The notes: generated by a model from the sequence alone, not told the origin. A stretch of DNA of 64,000 nt from JBICHN01 sp043101845 (GCA_043101845.1 JBICHN010000011.1:496001-560000); one strand, 5' to 3'. Counted from the stretch's first letter, positions 1-8,101 are shown. Numbers and translations: made by a program.

Positions 1-87
1 AAGCGAATAGAGGTCATCGATCACCTTTCCATTCAACGGATCAGGCGCGGCGAACGCGGCCGCGCAAGCGATGAATCCACGACGAGA

Positions 88-540
88 TCACGCCTTCGTC
101 ATGACATATTCGAGCAGGCGGACGACCTGCTCGGGAGTTTGGGCGACGGCGAACGCCGCCGCATCGACTTCCTTGAGCGCATGCGTGTGGTCCGGGCCGT
201 GCAGCGTGATGATCGGCTTCCCGAGCGCCGCGGCGAATCCGGCGTCGAACGCGGCGTTCCACTGCCGATACTTTTCGCCGAACCGCACGACGACGATGTC
301 GGCCCGCTTGATCAGCGGGCGCGTCCGAATCGCATTGACCGACGCGCCCTTGTGGTCGCGCCAGAACGCGTCATCCTCGTCGCCGAGGATCGAAACGCCG
401 ACGGAGTCGCTCGCCTCATGGTCCGTCACCGGTCCGACGAACAAGACGGGGAGGCCGGCCTGCTCGGCGCCGTCGCGAATCCGGTCGCGCCAATCGGTAT
501 GAATCTCGCCGGAGAGGTAGACCGTCCAGGTCGTCGTCAT
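88..540 (-). CDS. ytoQ: YtoQ family protein
   Basis: A protein of about 150 residues that opens with the motif VYLSGEIHTDWR. It later has RADIVVVRFGEKYRQWN followed by an AAFDAGFAAALGKPI segment. This matches the YtoQ family, which resembles nucleoside 2-deoxyribosyltransferases in fold; no reaction has been firmly assigned to it. Two ATG codons lie side by side (543 and 540). The second sits 7 bases after a GGGAG ribosome site, so I used it. The protein is full length and cytosolic, with no signal peptide. It is transcribed away from the greA gene to its right only in the sense that both lie on the minus strand with about 100 bases between them; no shared function is implied. Confidence 0.85.
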   Translation of the reverse strand: MTTTWTVYLSGEIHTDWRDRIRDGAEQAGLPVLFVGPVTDHEASDSVGVSILGDEDDAFWRDHKGASVNAIRTRPLIKRADIVVVRFGEKYRQWNAAFDAGFAAALGKPIITLHGPDHTHALKEVDAAAFAVAQTPEQVVRLLEYVMTKA

Positions 541-642
541 CATCGCACTCCCGAGCGTCCAGCATAGCGAATCCGAGCGTGGACGAAAGCATCGACCCGC
601 GGGTTCGACCGCTGATCTGTACCGACGGAGTGTCGATCGGTT

Positions 643-1110
643 CTAGACGACGATTTCGAGAATCTCGAACTTCTTCTCGCCCTTGGGAAGCTCGACGCGG
701 ACGGTGTCGCCGACCCGCGCGTGCATGAGGGCGCGGCCCATCGGAGAGGATGAAGTGACTTCGATGTAATCGAGCGTGAAGTCCCCGCTCGCATCGCCGA
801 CGACCTTATACAGATCCTCATCGCCGGACTCGGTTTCGCGGAGCTTGACGGTCGCGCCCACGAAGACGACATCATCCGGCATCGAGTTGGGGTCGACGAC
901 CTGAGCCGTCGCGAGCCGCTCCTCGAGTTGCCGGATCTTGGCTTCGTTCATTCCCTGATCCTCACGGGCGGCGTGGTACTCGGCGTTTTCGCGCAGGTCC
1001 CCATGTTCACGCGCCTCGGCGATGCGGTCGGTGATCGACTTGCGCTTCGATTTGAGTTCGTCAAGCTGTTGCATCAGCTTGTCGCGGTCGGCGGGGGTCA
1101 GGTATTCCAT
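643..1110 (-). CDS. greA: Transcription elongation factor GreA
   Basis: GreA rescues backtracked RNA polymerase by stimulating its intrinsic RNA cleavage. The 155-residue product has both parts of the family. First comes an N-terminal coiled coil with the acidic tip segment GDLRENAEYHAAREDQ. Second comes a C-terminal FKBP-like domain with the typical SPMGRALMHARVGDTV stretch. The ATG at 1110 gives MEYLTPADRDKL, which fits other GreA starts. A TTG four codons upstream is a possible alternative start but has its GAGGA site directly abutting. Length is normal for the family (about 158). Confidence 0.93.
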   Translation of the reverse strand: MEYLTPADRDKLMQQLDELKSKRKSITDRIAEAREHGDLRENAEYHAAREDQGMNEAKIRQLEERLATAQVVDPNSMPDDVVFVGATVKLRETESGDEDLYKVVGDASGDFTLDYIEVTSSSPMGRALMHARVGDTVRVELPKGEKKFEILEIVV

Positions 1111-1346
1111 TGCCTCAATCAATCCTCATCCGGAGTCTCATCCTTCGAATCCATCATTCGTCGGCGACGCAGGAAACTGCGGCCGATCGCATCAGAGACA
1201 GTAGGCTTCGGGGACTCTCAGAGGAGTGCCTTTCAGGGAAATCGGCCGGTGACGCCGCATCGTCGCTCCGGATCGCGCATGACGCCGGGAGGCGTCCCGC
1301 TACTATCAATCGATTCAAGAGTTGTCTGCAGAACGGAGGCTCGTTC

Positions 1347-1724
1347 GTGGCTCAGATCGCCGCCGTCGTCATTGGACTGTTGCTCGTCGTGCTCGGGGGG
1401 TTCGCCTACGCCGCGGCCGAGGCGCCGAAGAGCGTCACCGCCCTCATTCCCGCCTTCTTCGGCGCCCCGATCTTCGTCCTGGGCGTCCTCGCCTATGCGA
1501 AGCCCGTCTGGCTCAAGCATGTCATGCATGTCGTATCCGTGCTCGCGTTGCTCGGCGTCGTACTTCCGGCCGGCCGGCTCGCAATGACGATGGGGGACTT
1601 CGAGCTCAACCTCGCCTCGGGAAGCCTGCTCGTGATGCTCATCCTCAGCGCGATTCTGCTCGCCGCCTGCGTCAAGAGCTTCATCGACGCGCGACGGGCG
1701 CGGCAATCCGAATCCGCACGATGA
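1347..1724 (+). CDS. Small four-helix membrane protein, unknown function
   Basis: A GTG at 1347 follows a clear GGAGG site (1335-1339). It opens a 125-residue protein that is almost entirely hydrophobic. Four membrane segments can be seen at roughly residues 3-24, 31-52, 58-78 and 92-114, with a basic C-terminal tail (DARRARQSESAR). The frame stays open upstream of 1347, but that stretch is not protein-like. A TACTAT box near 1300 could be a promoter -10. The gene converges with the EVE gene; the two stop codons meet at a TGATCA palindrome at 1722-1727. I do not recognise the family. Confidence 0.7.
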   Translation: MAQIAAVVIGLLLVVLGGFAYAAAEAPKSVTALIPAFFGAPIFVLGVLAYAKPVWLKHVMHVVSVLALLGVVLPAGRLAMTMGDFELNLASGSLLVMLILSAILLAACVKSFIDARRARQSESAR

Positions 1725-2219
1725 TCACGCCGTCGCCGCGCTCGATTTCTTCTTCCGCGCGAGCTTGCGCACGAATTCGAAATGCTTCTTGTCCACCGGC
1801 TGCACGCTGAGACGCTGCCCGCGTTTGGTGACGAGCATTCCGTCGAGTTCGGCCTGTTCCTTCAGTTCCGAGAGGGCCACGGTCCGCTTGAACTTCTCGA
1901 CGAATGCGATGGAGACCATGATCCACCGGGGATCCTCGCGGCTCGACTTCTCGTCGAAGTATTTGCTCTCCGGATCAAACTGCGTGGGATCGGGGATCGC
2001 CGTCTCGACGATCGTTGCGACACCCACGACGCCCGCCGGGTCGGCGCTTGAGTGGTAGATCAGCGCCAGGTCGCCGGCGCGCATGTCGTCCCGCATGAGA
2101 TTCCGCGCCTGATAGTTTCGCACGCCGTCCCATCCGGTGCGCCCGTCCCGCTCGAGATCATCGATCGAGTAACTCGTCGGCTCGGTCTTGAGCAGCCAGT
2201 AGTTCTTCGCCTTCGGCAC
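1725..2219 (-). CDS. EVE domain-containing protein
   Basis: A single-domain EVE protein of 164 residues. EVE domains belong to the PUA-like fold and are thought to bind modified bases in nucleic acid. Diagnostic parts are KNYWLLKTEPTSYSIDDL at the N-terminus, GVRNYQARNLMRDDMRAGD, the LALIYHSSADPAGVVGVA strand, and DPRWIMVSIAF. The start is GTG, preceded by GAGGGG. The C-terminus is lysine-rich (RKLARKKKSS). It resembles the stand-alone thymocyte nuclear protein 1-like bacterial form. No restriction genes are adjacent. Confidence 0.9.
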   Translation of the reverse strand: MPKAKNYWLLKTEPTSYSIDDLERDGRTGWDGVRNYQARNLMRDDMRAGDLALIYHSSADPAGVVGVATIVETAIPDPTQFDPESKYFDEKSSREDPRWIMVSIAFVEKFKRTVALSELKEQAELDGMLVTKRGQRLSVQPVDKKHFEFVRKLARKKKSSAATA

Positions 2220-2303
2220 GGTCGTCCCCTCTATCAGATTCGTCGAGACGATTTGTAGGCGTGATGTTCGAAGCGACCACCCGGCCCGCCGGGCAGAATC
2301 TGG

Positions 2304-2309
2304 TATCGT
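2304..2309 (+). promoter_or_regulatory. Extended -10 element of the Nudix gene
   Basis: TGGTATCGT (2301-2309) reads as a TGn-extended -10 box. It ends 6 bases before the ATG at 2316, and no ribosome binding site lies between. The transcript would be nearly leaderless. No convincing -35 hexamer is seen. Inference from sequence only. Confidence 0.4.
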
Positions 2310-2315
2310 GGCGCC

Positions 2316-2861
2316 ATGTGGCGAAAATGGTTCACGCTCTCACTGCGATGGGCGCTCACGGCGCTCCAGCGCGTCTGCTATGTCATCTCGTTTCGACAGT
2401 GGCCTTCCAGTGTCGCCGTGTGCGTGATCGTCCTCGACGACGATAACCGGCTTCTCCTCGTGAAACGCGCGGATGGAAAGGGCTACGGCATTCCGGGCGG
2501 ATTTGTCCGTCTCTTCGAGCCCATCGAAGAGACCGCGCGGCGCGAGGTCATGGAAGAGACGGGACTCCCGCTCGTCATCGATGGTTTCGCCGGCTTTCTC
2601 TCCGGCCGACGGCAAGGCGGTTTCGCCTGCGTCGACATCATCTACTATGGCCACATCGATACGAAGGCGTCCGACCAGCGTCCACACACGAGCAGCGAAG
2701 GCCGCGCGCTCTGGAAGCCGTACGAAGACGCTCGAGTCGATCTCGCGTTTGATTACGACGAAGTGGTGGGCCCGTTCATGCGCGGCAGGCGTCCGGCCCC
2801 GCTTGATCGCGACCGCTCCCTCATCTCCGCAGGCCGCGAGAAGAATCGAACTCTGGAATAG
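2316..2861 (+). CDS. Nudix hydrolase
   Basis: Nudix enzymes hydrolyse nucleoside diphosphates linked to another group. Residues 62-84 hold a complete Nudix box, G-x5-E-x7-R-E-V-M-E-E-T-G-L, following a beta strand with LLLVKRADGKGYGIPGG. The glutamates of REVMEE would bind the metal. The substrate cannot be predicted. About 30 residues before the domain are basic and aromatic (MWRKWFTLSLRWALTALQR) and could be an amphipathic or membrane-associated helix. The start has no ribosome binding site and sits just after an extended -10 box. Confidence 0.9.
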   Translation: MWRKWFTLSLRWALTALQRVCYVISFRQWPSSVAVCVIVLDDDNRLLLVKRADGKGYGIPGGFVRLFEPIEETARREVMEETGLPLVIDGFAGFLSGRRQGGFACVDIIYYGHIDTKASDQRPHTSSEGRALWKPYEDARVDLAFDYDEVVGPFMRGRRPAPLDRDRSLISAGREKNRTLE

Positions 2862-2944
2862 ACCGGGAGGCGTGGTGTCCTTTCGCTGTAGGACCGCGGC
2901 GCTGATGCGAGTCGCCGCGCCGTCCGCAGCGCGAGGAGACGATC

Positions 2945-3112
2945 ATGACCTCATCGAAACGGAAGAGACGGGGGCGGTTCGACCGCCGACTTGTGATCGG
3001 ATTGATTCTGCTCGCATTCGGCGCGGCGGTCATGAACGGCTGCGTCTATGTCGAGAAATCCGGCCACCATCACCATCGACGCCATCATCATCACTACCGA
3101 TGCTGGCGGTGA
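2945..3112 (+). CDS. Small histidine-rich membrane or lipoprotein candidate
   Basis: A 55-codon reading frame. It starts at an ATG six bases after a strong GAGGAG site. The product has a basic N-terminus (MTSSKRKRRGRFDRR), then one hydrophobic segment (LVIGLILLAFGAAVM), then NGC, which could be a weak lipobox cysteine at residue 33. It ends in a short tail with two runs of four histidines split by two arginines. Such a tail suggests metal binding outside the membrane. I do not recognise a family. The strong ribosome site and signal-like architecture argue that it is real. Confidence 0.55.
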   Translation: MTSSKRKRRGRFDRRLVIGLILLAFGAAVMNGCVYVEKSGHHHHRRHHHHYRCWR

Positions 3113-3120
3113 CGGAGCGA

Positions 3121-3339
3121 TCAGCCGTTCGCTTCGTACACGACGACGAGAAACAGATCGGACGAGGCGTAGTTCCGGCCGAGGCTCTGGCCCTTGCTGT
3201 CGAGCGTCGTGGTCTGGGGCGCGATGTTTCCGAACATGTTGACCACGCGGGCGCCGCTTTCCTTCAGCCAGGAATTGACGGTTTCTTCGAGATCCTCGAC
3301 GCGGGCCTCGGTGTCGATGAAGATCTTGATCTGCTGCAC
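3121..3339 (-). CDS. Small protein resembling Cse60
   Basis: A 72-residue protein opening at a GTG (3339) with GGAGACGAGA just upstream. It has the pattern xQIKIFIDTEARVEDLEETVNSWL, then a variable loop, and ends in a hydrophobic strand LFLVVVYEANG. This layout (strand, helix with a NxWL motif, two strands ending in YE) is like the Cse60 type of small protein. Function is unknown. It converges on the His-rich small gene, whose stop codon is 8 bases away. Assignment is by pattern only. Confidence 0.6.
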   Translation of the reverse strand: MQQIKIFIDTEARVEDLEETVNSWLKESGARVVNMFGNIAPQTTTLDSKGQSLGRNYASSDLFLVVVYEANG

Positions 3340-3498
3340 GCTCTCGTCTCCTGTTGCATCGATGGGGCGGCGACACCATACGGCGTGGATCGATCGCCCG
3401 CCACCGCCGGCCGCGTCGACATCGCGTCCGCCATCCAGTATGGATCGCACGATACCATGCCCGTGTATGGCTGAACAGGACTCGAACCCGAACGGGCG

Positions 3499-4092
3499 AT
3501 GCGATCGATGACGGCGGTGTCGCTCACCCGGCCCCTTGGCGTCGGCGATCGCGTCCTCATCCGGTCGCCGCGACCGTCGGACGAAGCCGCGTTTCTCGCG
3601 GCGGTCACGGCGAGTCGCGGCCTCCATGCGTCGTGGACCTCCGCGCCGGCGACTTCCGAGGACTACGCCGCGTACCTCCGGCGCGGGCGTCGCCGCAACT
3701 GCATTCAATGCCTGATCGTTCATCGTGATCCGGCTGCCCTCGTTGGTGTCGTCAACATCAATGAGATCGTGCGCGGCTCGTTTCAGAGCGCCTATCTCGG
3801 GTACTACGCCTTCAACCCGTTTGCGCGTCGGGGACTGATGCGCGAGGGGCTCGGCCTCGTTCTCGACCACGCGTTCGACGCGATGAGACTTCACCGGCTC
3901 GAAGCCAACATTCAGCCGGCGAACGAATCATCGCGCCGTCTCATCGAGCGGCTCGGATTTCGACTTGAAGGCGTTTCCCCGCGGTACCTCAAGATCGCGG
4001 GACGGTGGCGCGACCACGAGCGCTGGGCGATCCTCGCTGAGGATTGGAAGACGGCGCGCCGGACTTTACAAGGCGGCGCGAAGCGGTCATGA
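3499..4092 (+). CDS. GNAT acetyltransferase, RimJ/RimL type
   Basis: A 197-residue N-acetyltransferase using acetyl-CoA. Visible family features are the N-terminal strand VLIRSPRPSDEAAF and the central AYLGYYAFNPFARRGLMREGLGLVLDHAF. The latter contains the acetyl-CoA pyrophosphate loop in a degenerate form (RRGLMREG). The RLEANIQPANESSRRLIERLGFRLEG segment is typical of RimJ, whose E. coli member acetylates ribosomal protein S5. The actual target here is not known. The start could also be the second methionine. The next gene (RidA-like) begins 7 bases downstream, so they are probably co-transcribed. Confidence 0.88.
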   Translation: MRSMTAVSLTRPLGVGDRVLIRSPRPSDEAAFLAAVTASRGLHASWTSAPATSEDYAAYLRRGRRRNCIQCLIVHRDPAALVGVVNINEIVRGSFQSAYLGYYAFNPFARRGLMREGLGLVLDHAFDAMRLHRLEANIQPANESSRRLIERLGFRLEGVSPRYLKIAGRWRDHERWAILAEDWKTARRTLQGGAKRS

Positions 4093-4099
4093 TTGCCGC

Positions 4100-4534
4100 A
4101 TGAAGTATGCACGAATCCGGGCCCTGGCGACGGTCGGGCTCGCCGCCTCGCTCGTCGCGTGCGAGTCGGGACCACCGACGAGCGGCGTGACCCACATCAA
4201 ATCCGACACCGCCCTCGGCCCGTACTCCGGAGCCGTGATGGTCGATCGTTTCATCTTTCTCTCCGGGAAGATCGGCGACCCCTCATTGTCGTTCATCGAC
4301 GAGTCGCACGAAGCGATCGACGCGGTTGAGGAAGAGCTCGGCCGCAGCGGCGCCTCGCTCGATGATGTCGTTTCGGTGACGGTGTACCTCACGGATCTTG
4401 AGAACTACTCACTCTTCAATGAGATCTATTCGTCGCGCTTTCCGGCGCCGCATCCGGCGCGGGCATGTGTGGAGGTCGCCGAACTGCCTGGAGGCGCGCG
4501 CGTCGAAATTCAGGCTGTCGCCGTTCGCCGATGA
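4100..4534 (+). CDS. RidA-family protein with lipoprotein signal
   Basis: The 144-residue product begins with a short signal (MKYARIRALATVGLAASLVAC). Its lipobox LVAC at residue 21 predicts a lipid-anchored exported protein. The rest is a Rid/YjgF/endoribonuclease L-PSP domain: DTALGPYSGAVMVDRFIFLSGKIG, later SLDDVVSVTVYLTDLENY, FPAPHPARACVEVAELP and ARVEIQAVAV. The arginine in HPARACV matches the imine-deaminase arginine of RidA. RidA normally acts in the cytosol on reactive enamines and imines, so export is unusual. It follows the acetyltransferase gene by 7 bases and has no clear ribosome site. Confidence 0.82.
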   Translation: MKYARIRALATVGLAASLVACESGPPTSGVTHIKSDTALGPYSGAVMVDRFIFLSGKIGDPSLSFIDESHEAIDAVEEELGRSGASLDDVVSVTVYLTDLENYSLFNEIYSSRFPAPHPARACVEVAELPGGARVEIQAVAVRR

Positions 4535-4540
4535 GCCGAG

Positions 4541-4822
4541 TCATCGGGCGATGAGCCAGACGCTCAGCCATCCCGCGAGATGGACCGCGATGACGGCCGC
4601 GAGCGTCCAGCGGTATCGAGGCTTCCGGCGCTTGTGACGCAGAACGCGCAGCGCGACCACCGCGCCGGGCCAACCTCCGAAGAGTTCGGCGAGGTGGAGT
4701 CGACGCTCCGGTATTCGCGAGCCGCCCTTCGCCGCGCGTCGCTTGTCGATTGCGAAGAGCGCGAAAGTCACCACGCTCATCGTCGCATAGATCGTCAACG
4801 CGATGACGACGCCTGTGGCCAT
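4541..4822 (-). CDS. DUF1294 family membrane protein
   Basis: A 93-residue protein with the DUF1294 signature: FALFAIDKRRAAKGGSRIPE, then LHLAELFGGWPGAVVALRVLRHKRRKPRYR. There are three likely membrane segments (residues about 2-22, 44-58 and 72-90). The function of this widespread family is unknown. The ATG at 4822 is preceded by AGGA at a good distance. A longer upstream extension is possible in frame but has no ribosome site. It converges with the RidA gene. Confidence 0.85.
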   Translation of the reverse strand: MATGVVIALTIYATMSVVTFALFAIDKRRAAKGGSRIPERRLHLAELFGGWPGAVVALRVLRHKRRKPRYRWTLAAVIAVHLAGWLSVWLIAR

Positions 4823-4850
4823 TGCGTATCTTCCTGCCTTCGCAAGACAG

Positions 4851-4886
4851 AAAAGAGCAACGGGCGGAGCCATGCTCCGCCCGTTG
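4851..4886 (-). terminator. Rho-independent terminator of the 4914-5918 gene
   Basis: A perfect 13-base-pair stem (4858-4870 with 4874-4886) around a CAT loop. On the minus strand it is followed by CTCTTTTCTG. It lies 28 bases after the stop codon of the secreted-protein gene at 4914-5918. Confidence 0.8.
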
Positions 4887-4913
4887 TCATTCTTGGCTGC
4901 GAATCACGAATGA

Positions 4914-5918
4914 TCAGAGCTGCTCGACATTGCTCGTCGTGCAGGTCGCCACATCGAGGGCCTGGATGTATCCACCGCAGGCGCCGGAAGGCGCCGACCC
5001 GCTGACCGTCACATTACCGCTCCCGTCCGCCGTTTCCGTGCGGATGAGTTGGGCCGACCCGTTGAGGTCGAGCACCGTCCCGGCGCACGGGTTCCCGCTT
5101 GGAATCGTGACGCTGCCCGTGCCGTTCGCGAAGATGAACGCGACATTCCCGCCCGGCGTCGCGCCGCTCACATCGGCGGTGACCGTTCCGGGGCACGAGC
5201 CGCTCAGGCTCAGGCTGAATCCGCCGGAGTCCGCCGCCCACTCGACCATGTTCTGCGCGAGCGGGAAGTTGTCTTCGTCGAAGATGTAGGTGTCGGTGAA
5301 CATGTTGTGGTCGCCCATGACGAGCACGCGACCACCGCCGGTGTATCCGGTGCTTGGCTCGAGCACGACCATGAAGTCATCGCCGAACGCATTGATCCCG
5401 ATGAGCTCTGCGTCGGGGCCGTAGGTAAAGGTGCATTCCGCCGGGATGAAGAACGACGAGATGCCGTCCATGATGGGGTGGGATCCGACGGGCGTGCCGT
5501 TGGCCCGGTTCGCGAGCCCGAAATAGTTCCCCACGCCGTACGCGGCCGTGTAATCCTCATAGGTGTCCGGGTTGAGGTACTCGGCCGTGACGATGAGCGT
5601 CCCCCCCCCCGCGACCCAGTTGTCGAGCGAAGTCTTTTCCGCCGCGGAGAGGTAGCCGGTCGTGGTGTTCAGCAGCGAGGTGTAGAACACATCGACGCCG
5701 CTGAGGTACGAGTCGGTGATGGTCGAAGTCCCGGCGGCGACGGAATCTCCGTTCGCCGTGATGATGCCGCGGAGCTGAATGTGCGCGTCGCCGTTCAGAG
5801 CTCCGGCGGAATAGTTGATGCGCGAAGAATCGAAACTGCCCCACACGACGCCACCCGCGCTCGCGACCGCCGGGAATGACGCCGCCACGACGCATCCGAT
5901 GATGCACATACCCTTCAT
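4914..5918 (-). CDS. Secreted protein with repeated Cys C-terminal domain (copy A)
   Basis: A 334-residue exported protein. The signal peptide spans about residues 1-21 and ends in AVASA. Residues about 22-230 read like a DUF4350/ThuA-like Rossmann segment (LDNWVAGGGTLIVTAEY, then GGGRVLVMGDHNMFTD). That fold is often found in sugar-related or structural surface proteins; I infer it only loosely. Residues about 235-334 form a separate domain that recurs in three other proteins here. Its pattern is SGSCPGTVT...ATPGGNVAFIF...GSVTIPSGNPCAG...ACGGYIQALDVATC. Its four cysteines could form two disulfides. The start has GGAGAG upstream, and a strong terminator follows. Confidence 0.8.
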   Translation of the reverse strand: MKGMCIIGCVVAASFPAVASAGGVVWGSFDSSRINYSAGALNGDAHIQLRGIITANGDSVAAGTSTITDSYLSGVDVFYTSLLNTTTGYLSAAEKTSLDNWVAGGGTLIVTAEYLNPDTYEDYTAAYGVGNYFGLANRANGTPVGSHPIMDGISSFFIPAECTFTYGPDAELIGINAFGDDFMVVLEPSTGYTGGGRVLVMGDHNMFTDTYIFDEDNFPLAQNMVEWAADSGGFSLSLSGSCPGTVTADVSGATPGGNVAFIFANGTGSVTIPSGNPCAGTVLDLNGSAQLIRTETADGSGNVTVSGSAPSGACGGYIQALDVATCTTSNVEQL

Positions 5919-6138
5919 CGTCCACTCTCCTTACAAATACAATGAACGCTGCGCGGAGTCCGAATGGCGCGCAGCAAGCCACACTTGCATTCATTGTGGA
6001 GCGCGTCGGGCGATGAGACAAGCCTGATTCCGGGACGATGCGGCAAACGGATCGATTCTCGTACGAAGGGGGCCCGTCACGCGGAGCGCCCCCGTCGGAG
6101 GAGCGCCCCGGTCGGACGAGAAGACCGCGATCGTCTTT

Positions 6139-6558
6139 TCAGGACCAGTACCGTTTGAACGAGAGCACCGCGGCGCCGAGCAGCACGGCGACCACGGCGA
6201 CGAGCGTCACGGTCAACCAGGGCATGCTTACCCCTGCGACATTTCCCAGGAAGGCGAGCGCAAAGATCGCCGCCGGGATGACGAAGAACACGATGGACCA
6301 GCCGGCGAGGACGGAGGGCTGAATGTTCGCGCTCGTCTTCTCAATGAACTCTTCGGAAGGAATCTGCGCTTCAGGCAGATCGACGCCCCGGGGGCGGGCG
6401 CCCGGGCCTCGGGCGTCGTCACTCGGTCGGACGCTCGTCGGGTCGATGCCGTCGTGGGTCGCGGCGCGAACAGCGTCCCGCTTCGAATCGGCTTCCACGG
6501 GCTCTTCGGTACGGAGGCCAGTCTCCTGGTCGATGCCTTTGACTTTGTACTTCGACAT
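6139..6558 (-). CDS. Membrane protein with two C-terminal helices, unknown
   Basis: A 139-residue protein. The first roughly 80 residues are soluble and charged. They start MSKYKVKGIDQETGLRTEEPVEADSKRDAVRAATHDGI, which reads like a small strand-helix fold that handles a post-translational or signalling input. Two membrane helices follow at about residues 88-110 and 115-135. Similar N-terminal segments (MxxYKVxGxDxxTGxxxxxxxxAxxxxEA) occur in planctomycete membrane proteins, but I cannot assign a function. An AAGGA site lies upstream of the ATG. Confidence 0.7.
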   Translation of the reverse strand: MSKYKVKGIDQETGLRTEEPVEADSKRDAVRAATHDGIDPTSVRPSDDARGPGARPRGVDLPEAQIPSEEFIEKTSANIQPSVLAGWSIVFFVIPAAIFALAFLGNVAGVSMPWLTVTLVAVVAVLLGAAVLSFKRYWS

Positions 6559-6780
6559 GGCGGTGATCACATCCTTGATCGCGGTTGAGTCAATCCCGGT
6601 GCTTCTCTTCGACGCTAGTGGGCGATTCGATTCGCGTCCACGAGTTTCCGTGGACGGAGGCGCGCCGGGGTGACTAGGAATTAACGGATCGGAGAAGGAG
6701 CGGCCCTGCGCGGCGTCGAAGATTGTGATGCGACCATCCAGCGCGGGGTCGGCTCGTTCATCGAAGGGGAGGAATCTTTG

Positions 6781-7008
6781 ATGGCGGTCGCCAAAGTTAT
6801 CGAGATTAGCGCTGCCTCGTCCACAAGCTTCGAGGATGCCATTCAGAAGGGCATCGCCCGCGCCTGTGACACCGTTGAATCGGTGCAGGGCGCCTGGGTG
6901 AAGGAACAGAAGGTCGTGGTCGAGAACGGAAAGATCTCCGAGTACCGCGTCGACATGAAGGTGACCTTCGTCCTGAAGGAACCGGCCGTTGCGGATCGGC
7001 GCGAATGA
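6781..7008 (+). CDS. Dodecin family protein
   Basis: A 75-residue protein matching dodecin: KVIEISAASSTSFEDAIQKGIARACDTVESVQGAWVKEQKVVVENGKISEYRVDMKVTF in outline. Dodecins assemble into hollow 12-mers that bind flavins or CoA and act as small-molecule buffers. The conserved SFEDAI helix and the central tryptophan (in GAWVKEQ), which stacks on flavin in characterised dodecins, are present. The ATG at 6781 fits better than a TTG one codon earlier. Confidence 0.9.
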   Translation: MAVAKVIEISAASSTSFEDAIQKGIARACDTVESVQGAWVKEQKVVVENGKISEYRVDMKVTFVLKEPAVADRRE

Positions 7009-7110
7009 GCCCCTTTTCATCCAGTTTTAACTGTCCCGTCACGCCTTGCCATTAGCGTGTACTGTGGAGAGAAACAGCAACCTCTCGCTTGTCGCCAAAG
7101 ACAGCTGCAG

Positions 7111-7127
7111 CCGGCCGCGTCGGCCGG
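7111..7127 (+). promoter_or_regulatory. Hairpin in the leader of the 7247 gene
   Basis: CCGGCCG and CGGCCGG form a perfect 7-pair stem with a CGT loop, about 120 bases before the start codon. No U-run follows. It could be a structured leader element; the role is unknown. The whole 7009-7246 gap otherwise shows no coding signal. Confidence 0.35.
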
Positions 7128-7246
7128 GTGATAGTGGGGGAAGACGAGTGATCGTTCGATACTCAGCCGATTCGGCGTCCACCCAGTCGTGGCGACAACA
7201 AGCGTTTTATGACCAAGAGGGTCTCGGGAGAAAGGAAGGAAGCAGC

Positions 7247-7984
7247 ATGAAAGCCATGCGCAAAGGAATCGTCGGAGCGTGCGCGTTGGGAGCGATGGTC
7301 GCGGCGTCGTCCGCTACCGCTCAGACCGTAAACCGGGGTACGCTCGATCGGTTCGCGAACGAGGGCGATGTTGACCTGAACGGCAACTTCCTCTACGCGG
7401 TGAATGTGTCGCCGAACGATGTCGACGGCTATTTCATCAATGATCTGTTCTTCTCGTCCAGCGTACGGACCGAAGGCATGATCATGTCGCGTTCGGAGGG
7501 TCGCGACAACTGGCGCGAGCGTCCGGAATACGGCTTCGGCACGGCGACGGACAATTTCGAAGCGGTCATGTGGGACATGCGGTTCAGCTCGAGCCAGGAT
7601 GTGCACATCGACCTCGCGGTCACCCGCGGTACGGAGTACAAGCTCCAGCTCTTCTTCTCGGACGCCTACTGGACTGAGGCCGGCCGTCGTTCGTTCGACA
7701 TCATGATCGAGAATGAACTGGTCGTCGACGAACTCGACATCATCGCCGTCGCAGGCACGCACAGCGGCACGCCGGAAAGCGGCGCGGTGTACACCCTCGA
7801 ATTCGTGGCGCAGAACAACACGCTCGACATCGATCTGCTCCGGGGCACGACGCTCGCGGACGGCAACGCGCTGATCAATGCGATCACGCTCGAGGTCATC
7901 CCGTCGCCTGGTCCCCTCGCGATGCTCGCCGCCGGCGGTGGTCTGCTCATGACCCGTCGTCGTCGGACCTCGCGCGACGCGTGA
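7247..7984 (+). CDS. Exported malectin-like protein with PEP-CTERM-type tail
   Basis: A 245-residue protein. It has a signal peptide (residues 1-26, MKAMRKG...ATAQT) and a central jelly-roll resembling the malectin domain. The latter shows YKLQLFFSDAYW, RSFDIMIENELVVDELDI, and NNTLDIDLLRGT followed by ALINAITLEVI. Malectin-type domains bind carbohydrate. The C-terminus (IPSPGPLAMLAAGGGLLMTRRRR) has the proline-rich motif, hydrophobic stretch and arginine cluster of PEP-CTERM-like sorting signals, which exosortases process. The start is supported by AAGGAAGG. It lies just upstream of a second protein with the same kind of tail. Confidence 0.8.
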   Translation: MKAMRKGIVGACALGAMVAASSATAQTVNRGTLDRFANEGDVDLNGNFLYAVNVSPNDVDGYFINDLFFSSSVRTEGMIMSRSEGRDNWRERPEYGFGTATDNFEAVMWDMRFSSSQDVHIDLAVTRGTEYKLQLFFSDAYWTEAGRRSFDIMIENELVVDELDIIAVAGTHSGTPESGAVYTLEFVAQNNTLDIDLLRGTTLADGNALINAITLEVIPSPGPLAMLAAGGGLLMTRRRRTSRDA

Positions 7985-8054
7985 TCAGACGGTCGTAGCT
8001 CTTCTGCCAGAAGGACAGGGAGAGTTCAAGAAGCATTTCCTCAGGAAAAGATCT

Positions 8055-8082
8055 CTCGGTCGACCAAGGTAAGTCGATCGAG
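8055..8082 (+). promoter_or_regulatory. Hairpin between the two PEP-CTERM-type genes
   Basis: A 10-pair stem with one G-U pair (8055-8064 with 8073-8082) and an 8-base loop. It sits 20 bases before the start codon at 8102 and just ahead of the ribosome site AAGAAGGG. It may terminate, attenuate or stabilise; no U-run follows. Confidence 0.35.
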
Positions 8083-8101
8083 CGAAAGAAGGGCAGATTG
8101 A

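Noticed and set aside
1..17. Possible start of a minus-strand gene (ATG at 17 after an AAAGGTG site) running off the left edge
   Set aside because: Only five codons are inside the window, too few to support a gene call.
3467..3495. tRNA-like 3' end (TTCGAGTCC T-loop and a CCA on the minus strand)
   Set aside because: No matching 5' half, D arm or anticodon arm lies upstream; the T stem has mismatches. Chance or a decayed fragment.
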